From Gammaproteobacteria bacterium (GTDB taxonomy: Bacteria; Pseudomonadota; Gammaproteobacteria; DSM-19610), in the NCBI GenBank assembly GCA_030621785.1, contig JAUXGZ010000014.1, positions 1 to 37,211 of the forward strand: 37,211 bases of DNA. The letters run 5' to 3'. Under the pieces are notes generated by a model. It did not search any database. It saw only the letters and a program-made list of their open reading frames with translations, and had not been told where the DNA came from. Below, piece after piece: positions 24,551-34,640 of this stretch. Within the stretch, counting starts at the first letter, position 1. Each line of letters starts with the position of its first letter. Position numbers and translations under genes: made by a program.

Positions 24551-26533
24551 CTAAACGGTATTGCTGACCGATGGTTCGGTGTATGCCTGTAGTTGCAGCA
24601 GACATTCATCCAGCGGCAACGGCTTGCTGAAATAATAACCTTGCAGGCGATCGACGCCCTGTTGTCTCAACACCTGCATGCACTCCGCACTTTCGACCCC
24701 TTCAGCCACAATACCCAGTCCCAGCGCCTGTCCCAGCCCGGTAATGGCTTCAAGCATGATTCTGCCATTCTCGCTTTTGAAGCGCTTCACAAATGACATA
24801 TCGATTTTCAGTTCATGGGCGGAAAACTGATGCAGGTAGGACAGCGAAGAATAGCCGGTTCCAAAGTCGTCGATTGAAATCTTGAATCCGGCATTCCATA
24901 ACACATCAAGCACTTCCCTCGCCGTGTTGGCCCCGGCCAGCATCAGGCTTTCGGTGACTTCAAGCTTGATGCTTTCCGGACGAATTTCATGGGCATCGAT
25001 CATTGCCTGCAACTGCAGTGGAAATTCTTCTATTGCCAGTTGCCGGTTGGAAAGGTTGACGGACAGACATAGATCCGGCTGGATTGCCAGCAATCGTCCG
25101 AAATCTGTCAACGCCTGTTCCAGCACCTGTTGACTGAGCTGATGAATGAAGCCGTGATTCTCCGCAATCGGAATAAATATTCCGGGACTGACCCAGCCGT
25201 GATGGGTATCGTGCCAGCGGGCAAGTGCTTCGAAACCGGTCGGCTGCTGCGATTGCGCATCAACAATGAGCTGATAATGAACCTGGATTCGCTTTTCCTT
25301 GACCGCCTTGCTAAGTAACTTTGTCATATCAAAGTCGTTGAAACCGGCATTCTGCTCACTCAACGTGCTGAAGATCTGGAAATTATTACGCCCCTGTGCC
25401 TTGGCGTGATAAAGCGCCCTGTCAGCCTGCACCAGCAGGCTTTCGATTGAATTCGCATCATCGGGGTAAAGTGCCCCGCCTATACTGACAGTCGATATGC
25501 CGGTGGCGTTTTCCACGTACAGTTGCCGGTTCAGTTCGTGGAACAGCTTCCTGGCAACCTGCTCCAGTTCCTCCGCCTTCTTCAGATCCGGCAACAGAAT
25601 AACGAACTCGTCACCGCCCCAGCGAGCCAGGGTATCACTACTACGCACATGTTCTTTCATAATGTTACTGATGCGGAGCAAAAGGTGATCACCCGCCTTG
25701 TGTCCATACACATCGTTGACCTGCTTGAAATTGTCCACATCGATGAATAACAGGCCGGCGTGTATTCCGTTACGTTCGGCATGAGACAGGGCCAGCTGCA
25801 TATGATCCTCAAGCAACAAACGATTGGGCAAGTTCGTCAGTGCATCGTGAAGCGCCATATGCCTGATCTGCTCTTCCTGAAGATAGGCTTCAGTAATATC
25901 ACGCAGAACACCCTTGATTCTCGGCTTCTCCTCTCCCGGTTGGGGATGCCCGGACATGAATTTTCCGCCAACCCAGTTCTCTCCCTTGCTGGAATCGGCC
26001 AGCCTGAAGCGAATGGAATGTACGCCGGAATCCTTACTGCTGATGGCCGTCAGCATCTCCACGACCTGGTGAACATCATCAGGATTCAGGAACCGGCTTA
26101 ATGGCTGGCCAATAGACGAGGACTGACTGCCGCTATCGCCCAGCAGCTTCCCCCAGCCTTCCGATGCGCTGAGCAGCACACCATCCTCAGACAACTCGAT
26201 AACTGCCTCATTCAGCAGATTGAGCGTATCCATGTAGTTCATGTGCTCTGCGGCAGTCTTTCGGGCCTCTTCACCAAGCTCACGTATCTCATCAAGTTCA
26301 CCACGAAAGCCGATATGTTTTAACAGTTTTTCCATGAGACACCATTTGCTAATGGCTGACTGAAACAGGTTAAGACCGATAAACAGCATGGCTCCCAGCC
26401 AGACAAGACGGTGCTCGCTATAGCGGTAGATCAGCACCGCCAGCATAGTGATGAAAATGCCGACGATCAGGCGGATCGTGGGTTCGATATAGGGACGTTT
26501 TTTGGGCTGTCGTTGTGTTGCTGATGAGGCCAT
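24551..26533 (-). CDS. Membrane DUF2892-PAS-GGDEF-EAL cyclic-di-GMP protein
   Basis: A 660-residue signalling protein. Residues 17-75 form a DUF2892-like membrane anchor with two hydrophobic helices (LIVGIFITMLAVLIY and LGAMLFIGLNLFQSA). A PAS-like sensor follows at about 100-215, ending in GVLRDITE. The GGDEF domain has an intact GGDEF (306-310) and an inhibitory-site RxxD at 297-300. The EAL domain has EAL at 435-437, KLEVTES, DDFGTGYSS and KIDMSFV. Both synthesis and hydrolysis of cyclic-di-GMP are possible from the motifs; which dominates cannot be read from sequence. It is transcribed divergently from the DAB operon. Confidence 0.93.
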   Translation of the reverse strand: MASSATQRQPKKRPYIEPTIRLIVGIFITMLAVLIYRYSEHRLVWLGAMLFIGLNLFQSAISKWCLMEKLLKHIGFRGELDEIRELGEEARKTAAEHMNYMDTLNLLNEAVIELSEDGVLLSASEGWGKLLGDSGSQSSSIGQPLSRFLNPDDVHQVVEMLTAISSKDSGVHSIRFRLADSSKGENWVGGKFMSGHPQPGEEKPRIKGVLRDITEAYLQEEQIRHMALHDALTNLPNRLLLEDHMQLALSHAERNGIHAGLLFIDVDNFKQVNDVYGHKAGDHLLLRISNIMKEHVRSSDTLARWGGDEFVILLPDLKKAEELEQVARKLFHELNRQLYVENATGISTVSIGGALYPDDANSIESLLVQADRALYHAKAQGRNNFQIFSTLSEQNAGFNDFDMTKLLSKAVKEKRIQVHYQLIVDAQSQQPTGFEALARWHDTHHGWVSPGIFIPIAENHGFIHQLSQQVLEQALTDFGRLLAIQPDLCLSVNLSNRQLAIEEFPLQLQAMIDAHEIRPESIKLEVTESLMLAGANTAREVLDVLWNAGFKISIDDFGTGYSSLSYLHQFSAHELKIDMSFVKRFKSENGRIMLEAITGLGQALGLGIVAEGVESAECMQVLRQQGVDRLQGYYFSKPLPLDECLLQLQAYTEPSVSNTV

Positions 26534-26762
26534 TTTTCAATAATCCAGATATGCCCCGTTGTTGGCGGCCCGACCGGATGAGACTTTACTGCCCGGACCG
26601 CGGGGATCCGGAGCAAATCCGGATGACTCGCCAGGGCATCTATGCTACTTTCCGGGGGCGATCCTGGCCGACCGCTGATCTCCCTGCAGTCACCACCTGA
26701 TGTACTCTGCGTAGTCCCGGCATTGCTCGTTTCCTCCCCCGGTATAAAGAAGTCTGATCGGT
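26534..26762. other. Divergent intergenic region upstream of the DAB operon
   Basis: A 229-bp region between two divergent genes, so promoters for both should lie here. ATCCGG (26606-26611) and CCGGAT (26619-26624) form an inverted repeat that could be an operator. TATAAA at 26743-26748 is a -10-like box for the plus-strand operon, but I see no well-spaced -35. No gene is seen in it. Confidence 0.4.
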
Positions 26763-28235
26763 ATGCACTTGCTGACATCGCTATTGTTGATACCCGTGTT
26801 CGGCGCCCTGTTGATCGCCTTGCTGCCGGGGCAACAAATTCGCCTGATTCGCGCCGCCGCACTCACGACCGGGGCCGCAGCCCTGCTGTTTTCCTGGTGG
26901 TTGTTAACCCTGTTTGAGACTGACACGGCCGGCTTGCAGTTCGCCGTGAAAATTCCCTGGAACCCGCGCCTCGGAACTTCCTATTCACTGGGTATCGACG
27001 GCATTTCCTTCCCCATGGTCCTGCTGGCGACCTTGCTGACTTTTATTGCAATTCTTGCCTCGGCCAATATTCGCGACCGGACCAAGTGGTACTTCACGCT
27101 GGTCCTGCTGCTGGAAGCTGCAATGCTGGGCGTCTTCATGGCGCAAGACTGGACGCTGTTCTACCTGCTATGGGAACTCACCCTGATCCCGCTGTTCTTC
27201 CTGATCGGTGGCTGGGGCGGCAAGCGCCGCCATCAGGCCGCGCTTAACTTTGTACTGTATACGATGGGTGGTTCGGTGTTTCTGCTGATCAGCCTGCTGG
27301 TCCTGTTCGATACGGCACCCGGTCATTCCTTCGCTATGGACGCCATGAGCGTTGGCGGCCGCGCATTGCCGGTGCACACCCAGATCATGATCTTTCTTGG
27401 CTTCCTGATCGGTTTCGGGGTGAAGATGCCGATCTTCCCGCTGCATGGCTGGCTGCCACTGGCGCACGTCGAGGCGCCCAGTCCGATTTCGATTCTGCTC
27501 TCCGGCATCCTGCTGAAAATGGGCGCCTATGGACTTATCCGTGCCGCTTCCATGCTTCCGGAAGCCATGCTGGCCCTGCAACCACTACTGGCAGGACTGG
27601 CACTGTTCAGCCTGATCTATGGCGGGCTGCTTGCCTGGCGGCAGACCGATCTCAAGGCGATGATCGCCTACTCCTCGGTCAGCCACATGGGTATTGTGCT
27701 GCTGGGTATCGCCACGCTCAATATCGCCGGTCTGACCGGTGCAGTAATGCAGATGATTGCCCATGGACTGGTGGCAGGCTCCCTGTTCCTGCTCATCGGA
27801 CTGCTGTACGAACGCACTCACACCCGCGATATTAATGACTATAGCTCGCTAATGCAGATAACACCCCGCTTTGCTTTCTTTACCTCGCTGGCGCTGCTGG
27901 CCGGCATGGCCATCCCGGGCACGGCCGGCTTCATCGCCGAACTGCACGCCATTATTGGCGGCTTCGAGGCCTGGGGCTGGATGATCCTGCTGGTCAGTAT
28001 CGGCATGATGATAACTGCGGCGTATTCGGTACGTACCATAGGCCGCTTGTTTACCGGGCCGGTACACAGCCGGATGCGCGAACTGAAGGACCTGCAACCG
28101 GTGGAGTTGACCGCTGCCGGGGTACTTGCCGCCGGTATTATCCTGCTGGGCATTGCGCCGCAGCCCGCACTGAATCTAATGGCCAGATCGATCTCACATT
28201 TGAGCGCGACCTTCACCGGCATTCAGGGGAGCTGA
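26763..28235 (+). CDS. NuoM-like proton-channel subunit of the DAB operon
   Basis: A 490-residue, roughly 14-helix membrane protein of the NuoL/M/N-MrpA/D family, closest to NuoM in pattern. The residues required for proton movement in this family are present: Glu138 in LLWELTL, Lys221 in GVKMPIFPLHGWLP, Lys252 in LLKMGAYG and Lys298 in TDLKAMIAYSS. It is not part of a complex I operon: the next gene, 4 bp on, encodes DabA. It probably belongs to the membrane part that couples proton flow to carbon uptake. Confidence 0.88.
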   Translation: MHLLTSLLLIPVFGALLIALLPGQQIRLIRAAALTTGAAALLFSWWLLTLFETDTAGLQFAVKIPWNPRLGTSYSLGIDGISFPMVLLATLLTFIAILASANIRDRTKWYFTLVLLLEAAMLGVFMAQDWTLFYLLWELTLIPLFFLIGGWGGKRRHQAALNFVLYTMGGSVFLLISLLVLFDTAPGHSFAMDAMSVGGRALPVHTQIMIFLGFLIGFGVKMPIFPLHGWLPLAHVEAPSPISILLSGILLKMGAYGLIRAASMLPEAMLALQPLLAGLALFSLIYGGLLAWRQTDLKAMIAYSSVSHMGIVLLGIATLNIAGLTGAVMQMIAHGLVAGSLFLLIGLLYERTHTRDINDYSSLMQITPRFAFFTSLALLAGMAIPGTAGFIAELHAIIGGFEAWGWMILLVSIGMMITAAYSVRTIGRLFTGPVHSRMRELKDLQPVELTAAGVLAAGIILLGIAPQPALNLMARSISHLSATFTGIQGS

Positions 28236-28239
28236 TACG

Positions 28240-31200
28240 GTGTCCGCGGCGCACACTTCAACACCGGCTGACATGCGAGCATTGCTGCAACGGGTAATCG
28301 AGCACTTCGAACACGTACTGCCGGCTCAAGCCCCCATCAAGGACTTTGTCCATCACAATACACTGCACGGATTCCAGCAACTGCCCTTCCCGCAGGCACT
28401 GGCGGCGGCACACCGGATAACCGGCGCCTACGGCTACCTGTCGCAGCAACAGTTCCATGCCTTCTACCAGGCCGGGCGCATTACCCGCGAAGACCTGGAG
28501 CAGGTTCTGGACACAGACCCTGAACTCAATGCTGACGAAGACGTTCTTGATGCCGGTGGCGAGCCGCTAAAGCGTCGCGACCTCCTGCGGGTTGCACTGC
28601 TACATCCGCTGAAGCCCGTCACCGGCTGTCAGCTCAACTGGCAGATAGAAGAACTCAACGCACTGACAGCGTTCCAGCCCGACGTGGACGCGGCCAGCCG
28701 CAAACGGCTGCTGGATGCCGCCCGGCAACATGGTCACGCAAGTGAGGCTGCGGCCATCGGTGCGCTATGGGCCGCCTGTCTGCATGCCCTGGGGCTGGAC
28801 CACTACCTTCTACACCCCGAGGAACTACTGGACATCTCCCCGGAGCAGGCAGAAATGATGCTGTCGGCGGTGGTAAACGAGGAAGAGCACAACGCACCCG
28901 GTCAGCTATTGATGGACCGGTTCATCGACCGCGAAGCCGATGAGCTTATGGCGTCGCTCTTCACACGACTTGGCCATGATCTTACCCTGGCAGGGCTGCT
29001 CAAGCTTGTCACCGGCGAAGACCTGATGGACACCATGCGGCCACTGTTGATCCGCCATGTCAGCTCATTCCTGGACCAGGGTGTAGCGGCCTGGAATGCA
29101 CCGGACCGGCAGCGGGGGTTCTATGCCGTATGGCGGGAAAGCGCTGCGAAGGACCTGGCCTGGGTATTCGACGAACTACCGGACTGGCTGGACAGTATCG
29201 ATGCGCTGCCGGATGACCCGCTGGATACCGTACTCATTGAACTCAAGTGGCTGGGTCTGGCGGAGGAACACTGGGCAGCCTACCTGGAGCGACTGGCGCT
29301 GGAATTGCCCGGCTGGTCGGGGATGTTCCTGTGGCGCCACGGCCGTCCAGGCTACGACGGGCTGGAACAGGTGCAGGTCGACATGGTGGATTATCTTGCC
29401 GTTCGCCTGGTGCTGGAACGTCTGTTTGGCCAGCGCCTGTGCCGTAAACTATGGATGATCGAGGCCAGTTTTGACGTCATCCGTTGGTACTTCCGGCATA
29501 ACCGGGCCGAATTAATGGTGCGTTACACCGTCCACAACCGGCACCTGCCGGAATACCTGCTAACCCTGGCGCAACGACTGCTTGATCGTTCGGCACTGAG
29601 CAAGAGCGACACCGAACACTGGTTGCATCTGGCACACATGATCTGGACCTGGCACCAGAGTCCGGCTTCCGACCGCCCTGCTGGCTACAGCGTGCAACGC
29701 AGCGCCTGGCGACTGTTTCGCCTGGCCCAGCACCTGGGGGTGTGTGGAGCAGATATCCGCGACCTGGATCGCACCACCATCAACCGCATGTTCGACGGTA
29801 TCGATTGCCTCGACCCGGAACGCGCCGGCTTCATCTGGCTGCAGGCCTATGAACGACACTACCGCGAGCAGCTGTTCAATGCACTGGTCAACAACCACGG
29901 ACGCGGCCGCTGGCGTGCACGGAACACACGCCCCCAAGCCCAGCTGGTATTTTGCATGGACGACCGCGAAGAGGGTTTCCGGCGGCACCTGGAAGAACAT
30001 AACCCGCAACTCGAAACCCTCGGCGCGGCCGGTTTCTTCGGGGTAGCCATCAACTGGCGCGGCCTGGATGACCGCACAGTCACTCCGCTCTGCCCGATTG
30101 TGGTCACACCTGCGCACGAAATTTGCGAGACACCCCGGGCCGGATTCGAATCATCAGGCCGCCGACATGCCAGGCATCGTACATGGCGCCTGCGTCTGAA
30201 GGATGTGCTGCACCAGGAGACACGACGCAACCTGTTACGCTCTACTGCATTGATCCTGCTGGCCGCCCCGGCTGCACTGGTGGTTCTGGTCGGCAAGGTC
30301 CTTACTCCATTACCGCTCAGTCAGTTTTCGGACCGGCTGCGCAACGCGTTCGACCGACAGCTACCCACCCGGGTGAACATCAACAGCACTGACGACCGGC
30401 CGGCAACCCCCGAAAAACCGCGGGCCGGTTTTAGCGATGAGGAACAGGCTGACCGGGTGCAGGGCTTCCTGCGCGCCATCGGCCTGCAAAGCGGCTTTGC
30501 ACCACTGGTGGTCATGATGGGCCATGGCTCCAGCAGCCAGAACAACCCTCATCTGGCGGCCTATGACTGCGGTGCCTGCAGTGGCCGCCATGGCGGGCCG
30601 AATGCCCGCGTGTTTGCCGCCATGGCGAACCGGCCGGAGATCCGTGCCCTGCTCAGGGAACGTGGCCTGGACATCCCGGAAGACAGCTGGTTTCTGGGTG
30701 CCGAACATGACACCTGCGATGAAAACATTAGCTGGTATGACCTCGATGGCCTGCCGCCGGCGCGGCGGCAGGCCTTCAACAACTTACGCCAGGACCTTGA
30801 TATAGCCGTGCTGGGATCCGCCCACGAGCGCTCGCGGCGGCTGGCTTCGGCGCCCAGGAATCCAGCACCGCGGCAGGCACTGCGACATATCATGCAACGC
30901 GCCCGCGACTTTAGTCAGGCACGTCCGGAGCTGGGACACGCCACCAACGCCGCTGCCTTCATCGGTCGCCGTTCCATGAGCCAGGGTGCCTTTTTCGACC
31001 GGCGCGTATTCCTGATTTCCTATGACCCTACCCAGGACCCGGAAGGTACGGTGCTGGAAACCATCCTGCTGGCTGTTGGTCCGGTGGGTGCCGGCATCAA
31101 CCTGGAATACTACTTTTCCACGGTCAACAATGATCGTTACGGCTGCGGCAGCAAGATTACCCACAATATCGCTGGCCTGTTCGGAGTCATGGAGGGTACC

Positions 31201-31536
31201 AGTTCCGATCTGCGTACCGGTCTGCCCAAACAGATGATCGAAATCCACGAGGCCATGCGCCTGCAGGTGGTGATCGAGGCCAGCATCGAGGTCGTCACCC
31301 GAATCTATGCACGCCAGCCGCCGTTGCAGGAACTGATTGGCAACGGCTGGCTGCTGCTGTCCGTCAAGGATCCGGACAGCGAAGCCATTCACGTATTCAC
31401 CCCGGGCACGGGCTTCACTGCCTGGAACGGCAACATCACACCACTGCCAGGAGTGCAGCGATCACCCGACTGGTACAACGGCCATGAAGGCCCACTGACA
31501 CCCGCACTCATCGAAGTGGAGAACGTCCGTGCATGA
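28240..31536 (+). CDS. dabA: DabA, zinc-dependent inorganic-carbon uptake subunit (DUF2309)
   Basis: A 1098-residue DUF2309 protein. DabA with its membrane partner DabB accumulates bicarbonate in autotrophs, probably by energised one-way CO2 hydration at a beta-carbonic-anhydrase-like zinc site. The predicted zinc ligands are Cys572 and Asp574 (FCMDDREEG), His762 (MMGHGS) and Cys777 (DCGACSGRHGG), with the same spacings (2 and 15) as in Halothiobacillus DabA. The protein is clearly longer than that DabA (about 830 residues), mainly N-terminal to the first ligand. GTG 28240 is preceded by AGGGGAG. It overlaps dabB by 8 bp. Confidence 0.93.
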   Translation: MSAAHTSTPADMRALLQRVIEHFEHVLPAQAPIKDFVHHNTLHGFQQLPFPQALAAAHRITGAYGYLSQQQFHAFYQAGRITREDLEQVLDTDPELNADEDVLDAGGEPLKRRDLLRVALLHPLKPVTGCQLNWQIEELNALTAFQPDVDAASRKRLLDAARQHGHASEAAAIGALWAACLHALGLDHYLLHPEELLDISPEQAEMMLSAVVNEEEHNAPGQLLMDRFIDREADELMASLFTRLGHDLTLAGLLKLVTGEDLMDTMRPLLIRHVSSFLDQGVAAWNAPDRQRGFYAVWRESAAKDLAWVFDELPDWLDSIDALPDDPLDTVLIELKWLGLAEEHWAAYLERLALELPGWSGMFLWRHGRPGYDGLEQVQVDMVDYLAVRLVLERLFGQRLCRKLWMIEASFDVIRWYFRHNRAELMVRYTVHNRHLPEYLLTLAQRLLDRSALSKSDTEHWLHLAHMIWTWHQSPASDRPAGYSVQRSAWRLFRLAQHLGVCGADIRDLDRTTINRMFDGIDCLDPERAGFIWLQAYERHYREQLFNALVNNHGRGRWRARNTRPQAQLVFCMDDREEGFRRHLEEHNPQLETLGAAGFFGVAINWRGLDDRTVTPLCPIVVTPAHEICETPRAGFESSGRRHARHRTWRLRLKDVLHQETRRNLLRSTALILLAAPAALVVLVGKVLTPLPLSQFSDRLRNAFDRQLPTRVNINSTDDRPATPEKPRAGFSDEEQADRVQGFLRAIGLQSGFAPLVVMMGHGSSSQNNPHLAAYDCGACSGRHGGPNARVFAAMANRPEIRALLRERGLDIPEDSWFLGAEHDTCDENISWYDLDGLPPARRQAFNNLRQDLDIAVLGSAHERSRRLASAPRNPAPRQALRHIMQRARDFSQARPELGHATNAAAFIGRRSMSQGAFFDRRVFLISYDPTQDPEGTVLETILLAVGPVGAGINLEYYFSTVNNDRYGCGSKITHNIAGLFGVMEGTSSDLRTGLPKQMIEIHEAMRLQVVIEASIEVVTRIYARQPPLQELIGNGWLLLSVKDPDSEAIHVFTPGTGFTAWNGNITPLPGVQRSPDWYNGHEGPLTPALIEVENVRA

Positions 31537-33091
31537 ACTGGCCTGGCTGATCCCGCTGCTGCCTCTGCTGGCTGCCGCCACCATAGGTGCAGGTTATATT
31601 ACCGGCCTGAATCGCGGTGAAGCCGGCGAGAAACAGACCAGCCGGATTGCCGTGACTGCCGCGACATTGTCTCTGCTACTGACACTGCTCATGGACGTTT
31701 ACGCCCTGCTGGAGGGCGTCCCGGAACAACTTCGCCTCGGCACCTGGCTACACAGCGGTATATACGCCATCGAGCTGTCGTTCACACTCGATGCGCTGGG
31801 ACTGTCGATGACCACCCTGGTCACACTGTTGTCGGTTTTGACGGTACGCTTTTCGGTGAATTACATGCACCGCGAAGCCGGCTACCAGCGTTTCTTCATG
31901 GTCCTGTGCCTGTTCATGGCCGCCATGCTGCTGATTGTAATGGCCGGCAATGCCCTGCTGGCCTTCATTGGCTGGGAACTGGCGGGCGTCAGCTCCTACC
32001 TGCTGATCAACTTTGCCTTCGAGCGCACCACGGCCTCCATCAATGCCACTCGCGCCTTTGTCACCAACCGGATCGGTGACGCGGGTTTCATCATTGCAAT
32101 TGCACTGTCGTTGTTCTGGATAGGCAGTGTCGAATGGCCGGAGATCCTTGCGGGTACCATGACCCTGGAAAAACCCCAGGTCGGCCTGATTGCCAGCGCC
32201 TTCCTGCTCGCAGCACTCGTCAAGTCGGCACAAGTACCGTTTTCGCCCTGGATTACGCGCGCCCTGGAAGGCCCTACACCTTCAAGCGCTATTTTTTACG
32301 GCGCACTTATGGTGCATGCCGGAGCCTACCTGGTGATCCGGCTGGGACCGGTGTTTGAACAGGTACCGGTATTAATGCTGGCACTGATCCTGATTGGTGG
32401 CTGCACCGCCTTGTACGGTTTTCTCGTCGGCCTGGTGCAAACCGACATCAAGAGCAACCTCATCTTTTCCACCCTGGGACAGGTCGGCCTGATCTTCCTG
32501 GAATGCGGACTGGGCTGGTTCACCTTTGCAGCCTGGCACCTGGCGGCGCATGCTGTATGGCGTGCCTACCAGTTCCTCAGTGCACCGGCACTGATGCATT
32601 TCATGAGCCGGCCCGGCCGGCCGGTACCACGCTGGCTGGCGCGTAATCGCTGGTTGTATACCGCCTGCCTGCAGCGCTTCTGGCTTGATAACCTGGCCGA
32701 CTGGCTACTGGTCAGACCCACCCGGGCGCTGGCACGGGATACCCAGTCATTCGACCAGAAAATAGTCAACCGGATGGTCGGTCTGCCCGGCTCTGCCAGC
32801 GCGGTATCATCGCTGGCACAGTGGGAGAACATCAAACATGGTCAGACCAGCCGCATCGTCGGCGACAGCGGCGGCATCGGCCAGGCCAGAGGCGCCATGG
32901 GTCGACTGATGGAAGCAGTGGCCACCCTGCTGCACTGGTTCGAGGAACACCTGGTCCTGAAAGGCGGGGATGAAGGCATCTTCAACCTGATACAGCGTCT
33001 TGGCAAGGGCTTGATGAAGATCGAGTTACTGCTGAGCGAACCACGCTATTTGATCCTGCTCATCGTGATCACTTTCATCGTAATTTTGTGA
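31529..33091 (+). CDS. dabB: DabB, NuoL-like membrane subunit
   Basis: A 520-residue membrane protein of the NuoL/MrpA family, the usual partner of DabA. Key features are IGWELAGVSSYLLINF (conserved Glu), LVKSAQVPFSPWITRALEGPT (conserved Lys) and VHAGAYLVIR. It is shorter than complex I NuoL (about 610) because it lacks the long lateral C-terminal helix, as in DabB. It starts with GTG 31529 inside the end of dabA (8-bp overlap), so it is translationally coupled. It should channel protons to power DabA. Confidence 0.9.
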   Translation: MHELAWLIPLLPLLAAATIGAGYITGLNRGEAGEKQTSRIAVTAATLSLLLTLLMDVYALLEGVPEQLRLGTWLHSGIYAIELSFTLDALGLSMTTLVTLLSVLTVRFSVNYMHREAGYQRFFMVLCLFMAAMLLIVMAGNALLAFIGWELAGVSSYLLINFAFERTTASINATRAFVTNRIGDAGFIIAIALSLFWIGSVEWPEILAGTMTLEKPQVGLIASAFLLAALVKSAQVPFSPWITRALEGPTPSSAIFYGALMVHAGAYLVIRLGPVFEQVPVLMLALILIGGCTALYGFLVGLVQTDIKSNLIFSTLGQVGLIFLECGLGWFTFAAWHLAAHAVWRAYQFLSAPALMHFMSRPGRPVPRWLARNRWLYTACLQRFWLDNLADWLLVRPTRALARDTQSFDQKIVNRMVGLPGSASAVSSLAQWENIKHGQTSRIVGDSGGIGQARGAMGRLMEAVATLLHWFEEHLVLKGGDEGIFNLIQRLGKGLMKIELLLSEPRYLILLIVITFIVIL

Positions 33092-33092
33092 C

Positions 33093-34640
33093 ATGAACCT
33101 GACCGAAATACATTGGACCGCGCAGTCCGGCTACCCGATCCTGGCCACCCTGCAACTGTTGCCGCTGCTGGCCATTGCGCTGATCCTGTCACTGCGTGGC
33201 AGGGCCGGCCTGTACCCAACGGCCATCGTACTGGCCGTGGCGGAACTGCTGCTGGCTTTCGACCTGTACCGCCACTTCGATGCCACGAACCCGGCCATGC
33301 AACTGGCCGAACAACTGCCCCTGCTGCCCCTGCTCGCTCACCATACCGCGGTCGATGGCATGAGCGTCCTGTTCATGCTGCTCACTGCCGTGCTATCGCT
33401 GCTGCTGGTGCTGTATGCAAAAGTGCGGAAACTGGCGGACCAGGCAACGTTCCTGGCCATGGTATTTGCCATCGAGGCCTCTCTGCAGGGCATGTTCGTC
33501 ACCCTGAACCTGCTGTGGTTTAGCCTGCTGTCCGCGGCCGAGCTACTGCTGATCGCCTATTTACTGCAACGCTGGGCCAAAGCGCCGCAGGACGATTGGG
33601 CCATGGGACGCTACCTGCAATTCATGGGTATCGGCCTGTTACTGCTATTTGCCGGTGTCTTCATGCTGGGCTGGAACCATGCCAACGCCATGGATGGACA
33701 GTGGAGTTTCGATCTGCACGACCTGAGCCTGGTTCCGGTCCCCGTCGAAATGCAGTCCGTGATCTTTTTCCTGCTGTTCTATGGACTGGGCATCCGCATC
33801 CCGCTGTTTCCGCTGCACGGCTGGCTACCGCTGGTTGCCGAACACGGCACTATTGCCGTTGCCGGTATCTTTCTGCTAGGGCTCAAGACCGGCATCTACG
33901 GGCTGGTGCGTTTTGTCCTGCCGCTGCTCCCCGAGGCAGTGTTACGCTGGCATGACTGGGTAGTGGCCTTCGCCCTCGCCGGGATTTTTTACGCCGCGAC
34001 CCTGGCGCTGATGCAGACCAACCTGCGGCGCATGCTGGCGTTTGCCGTCATCAGTCACACCGGCCTCATCATCATCGGATTGTTCAGCCTCAGCCAGGAT
34101 GCCTTTCAGGGCAGCATTCTGCTGTCCATGACCTTTGGCACGGCCACGGCCTGTCTGCTGTTGATGTCGGGATTTGTCTACCGACGGACACACACCCTGT
34201 TACTGCCACGTCTGGGCGGCCTGTTCGGCCACCTGCCGGTAATCGGCATCGCCTTCCTGGTCGCCGGACTGTCCATTGTCGGCATGCCGGGCACGCCAGG
34301 CTTCGATGCCGTGCACCTGTTACTGGAGGCCTCAATCCATGAATTTGGCGCCATGGTCACAATTGCAGCCGCTCTGGGCAACGTCGTGGCTGCGGCCTTC
34401 CTGTTATGGGCTTTTCAGCAAGCCTTCCTGGCTCCACTTGCAGAAGGCATGCCGGCACTCGAAGTCGAGCCCGCCTTACCCATGGAACGTGTCATCGCTG
34501 TGATATTGATCGTGATCCTGCTGGGTACCGGTTTCCACTCCGAACCCTGGCTGGAACTGCTCGAGCATTCTTTCGATGGCCTGACGGCACTCTATGACGG
34601 CAACGGCCAGACCGGCAATCCCGCACTGGTAACGCACTGA
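33093..34640 (+). CDS. Divergent NuoM-like subunit with altered proton-path residues
   Basis: A 515-residue polytopic protein of the NuoM family, starting 1 bp after dabB. The family core is recognisable: GIRIPLFPLHGWLP, LLGLKTGIYGL (Lys265), TNLRRMLAFAVISHTG. The otherwise conserved Glu of helix 5 is replaced: the aligned position in LLWFSLLSAAELL is Ser147, with Glu150 one turn away. The helix-7 Lys is Arg235. It may be a structural or modified-channel subunit. Reading frame and neighbours show it is maintained. Confidence 0.85.
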   Translation: MNLTEIHWTAQSGYPILATLQLLPLLAIALILSLRGRAGLYPTAIVLAVAELLLAFDLYRHFDATNPAMQLAEQLPLLPLLAHHTAVDGMSVLFMLLTAVLSLLLVLYAKVRKLADQATFLAMVFAIEASLQGMFVTLNLLWFSLLSAAELLLIAYLLQRWAKAPQDDWAMGRYLQFMGIGLLLLFAGVFMLGWNHANAMDGQWSFDLHDLSLVPVPVEMQSVIFFLLFYGLGIRIPLFPLHGWLPLVAEHGTIAVAGIFLLGLKTGIYGLVRFVLPLLPEAVLRWHDWVVAFALAGIFYAATLALMQTNLRRMLAFAVISHTGLIIIGLFSLSQDAFQGSILLSMTFGTATACLLLMSGFVYRRTHTLLLPRLGGLFGHLPVIGIAFLVAGLSIVGMPGTPGFDAVHLLLEASIHEFGAMVTIAAALGNVVAAAFLLWAFQQAFLAPLAEGMPALEVEPALPMERVIAVILIVILLGTGFHSEPWLELLEHSFDGLTALYDGNGQTGNPALVTH

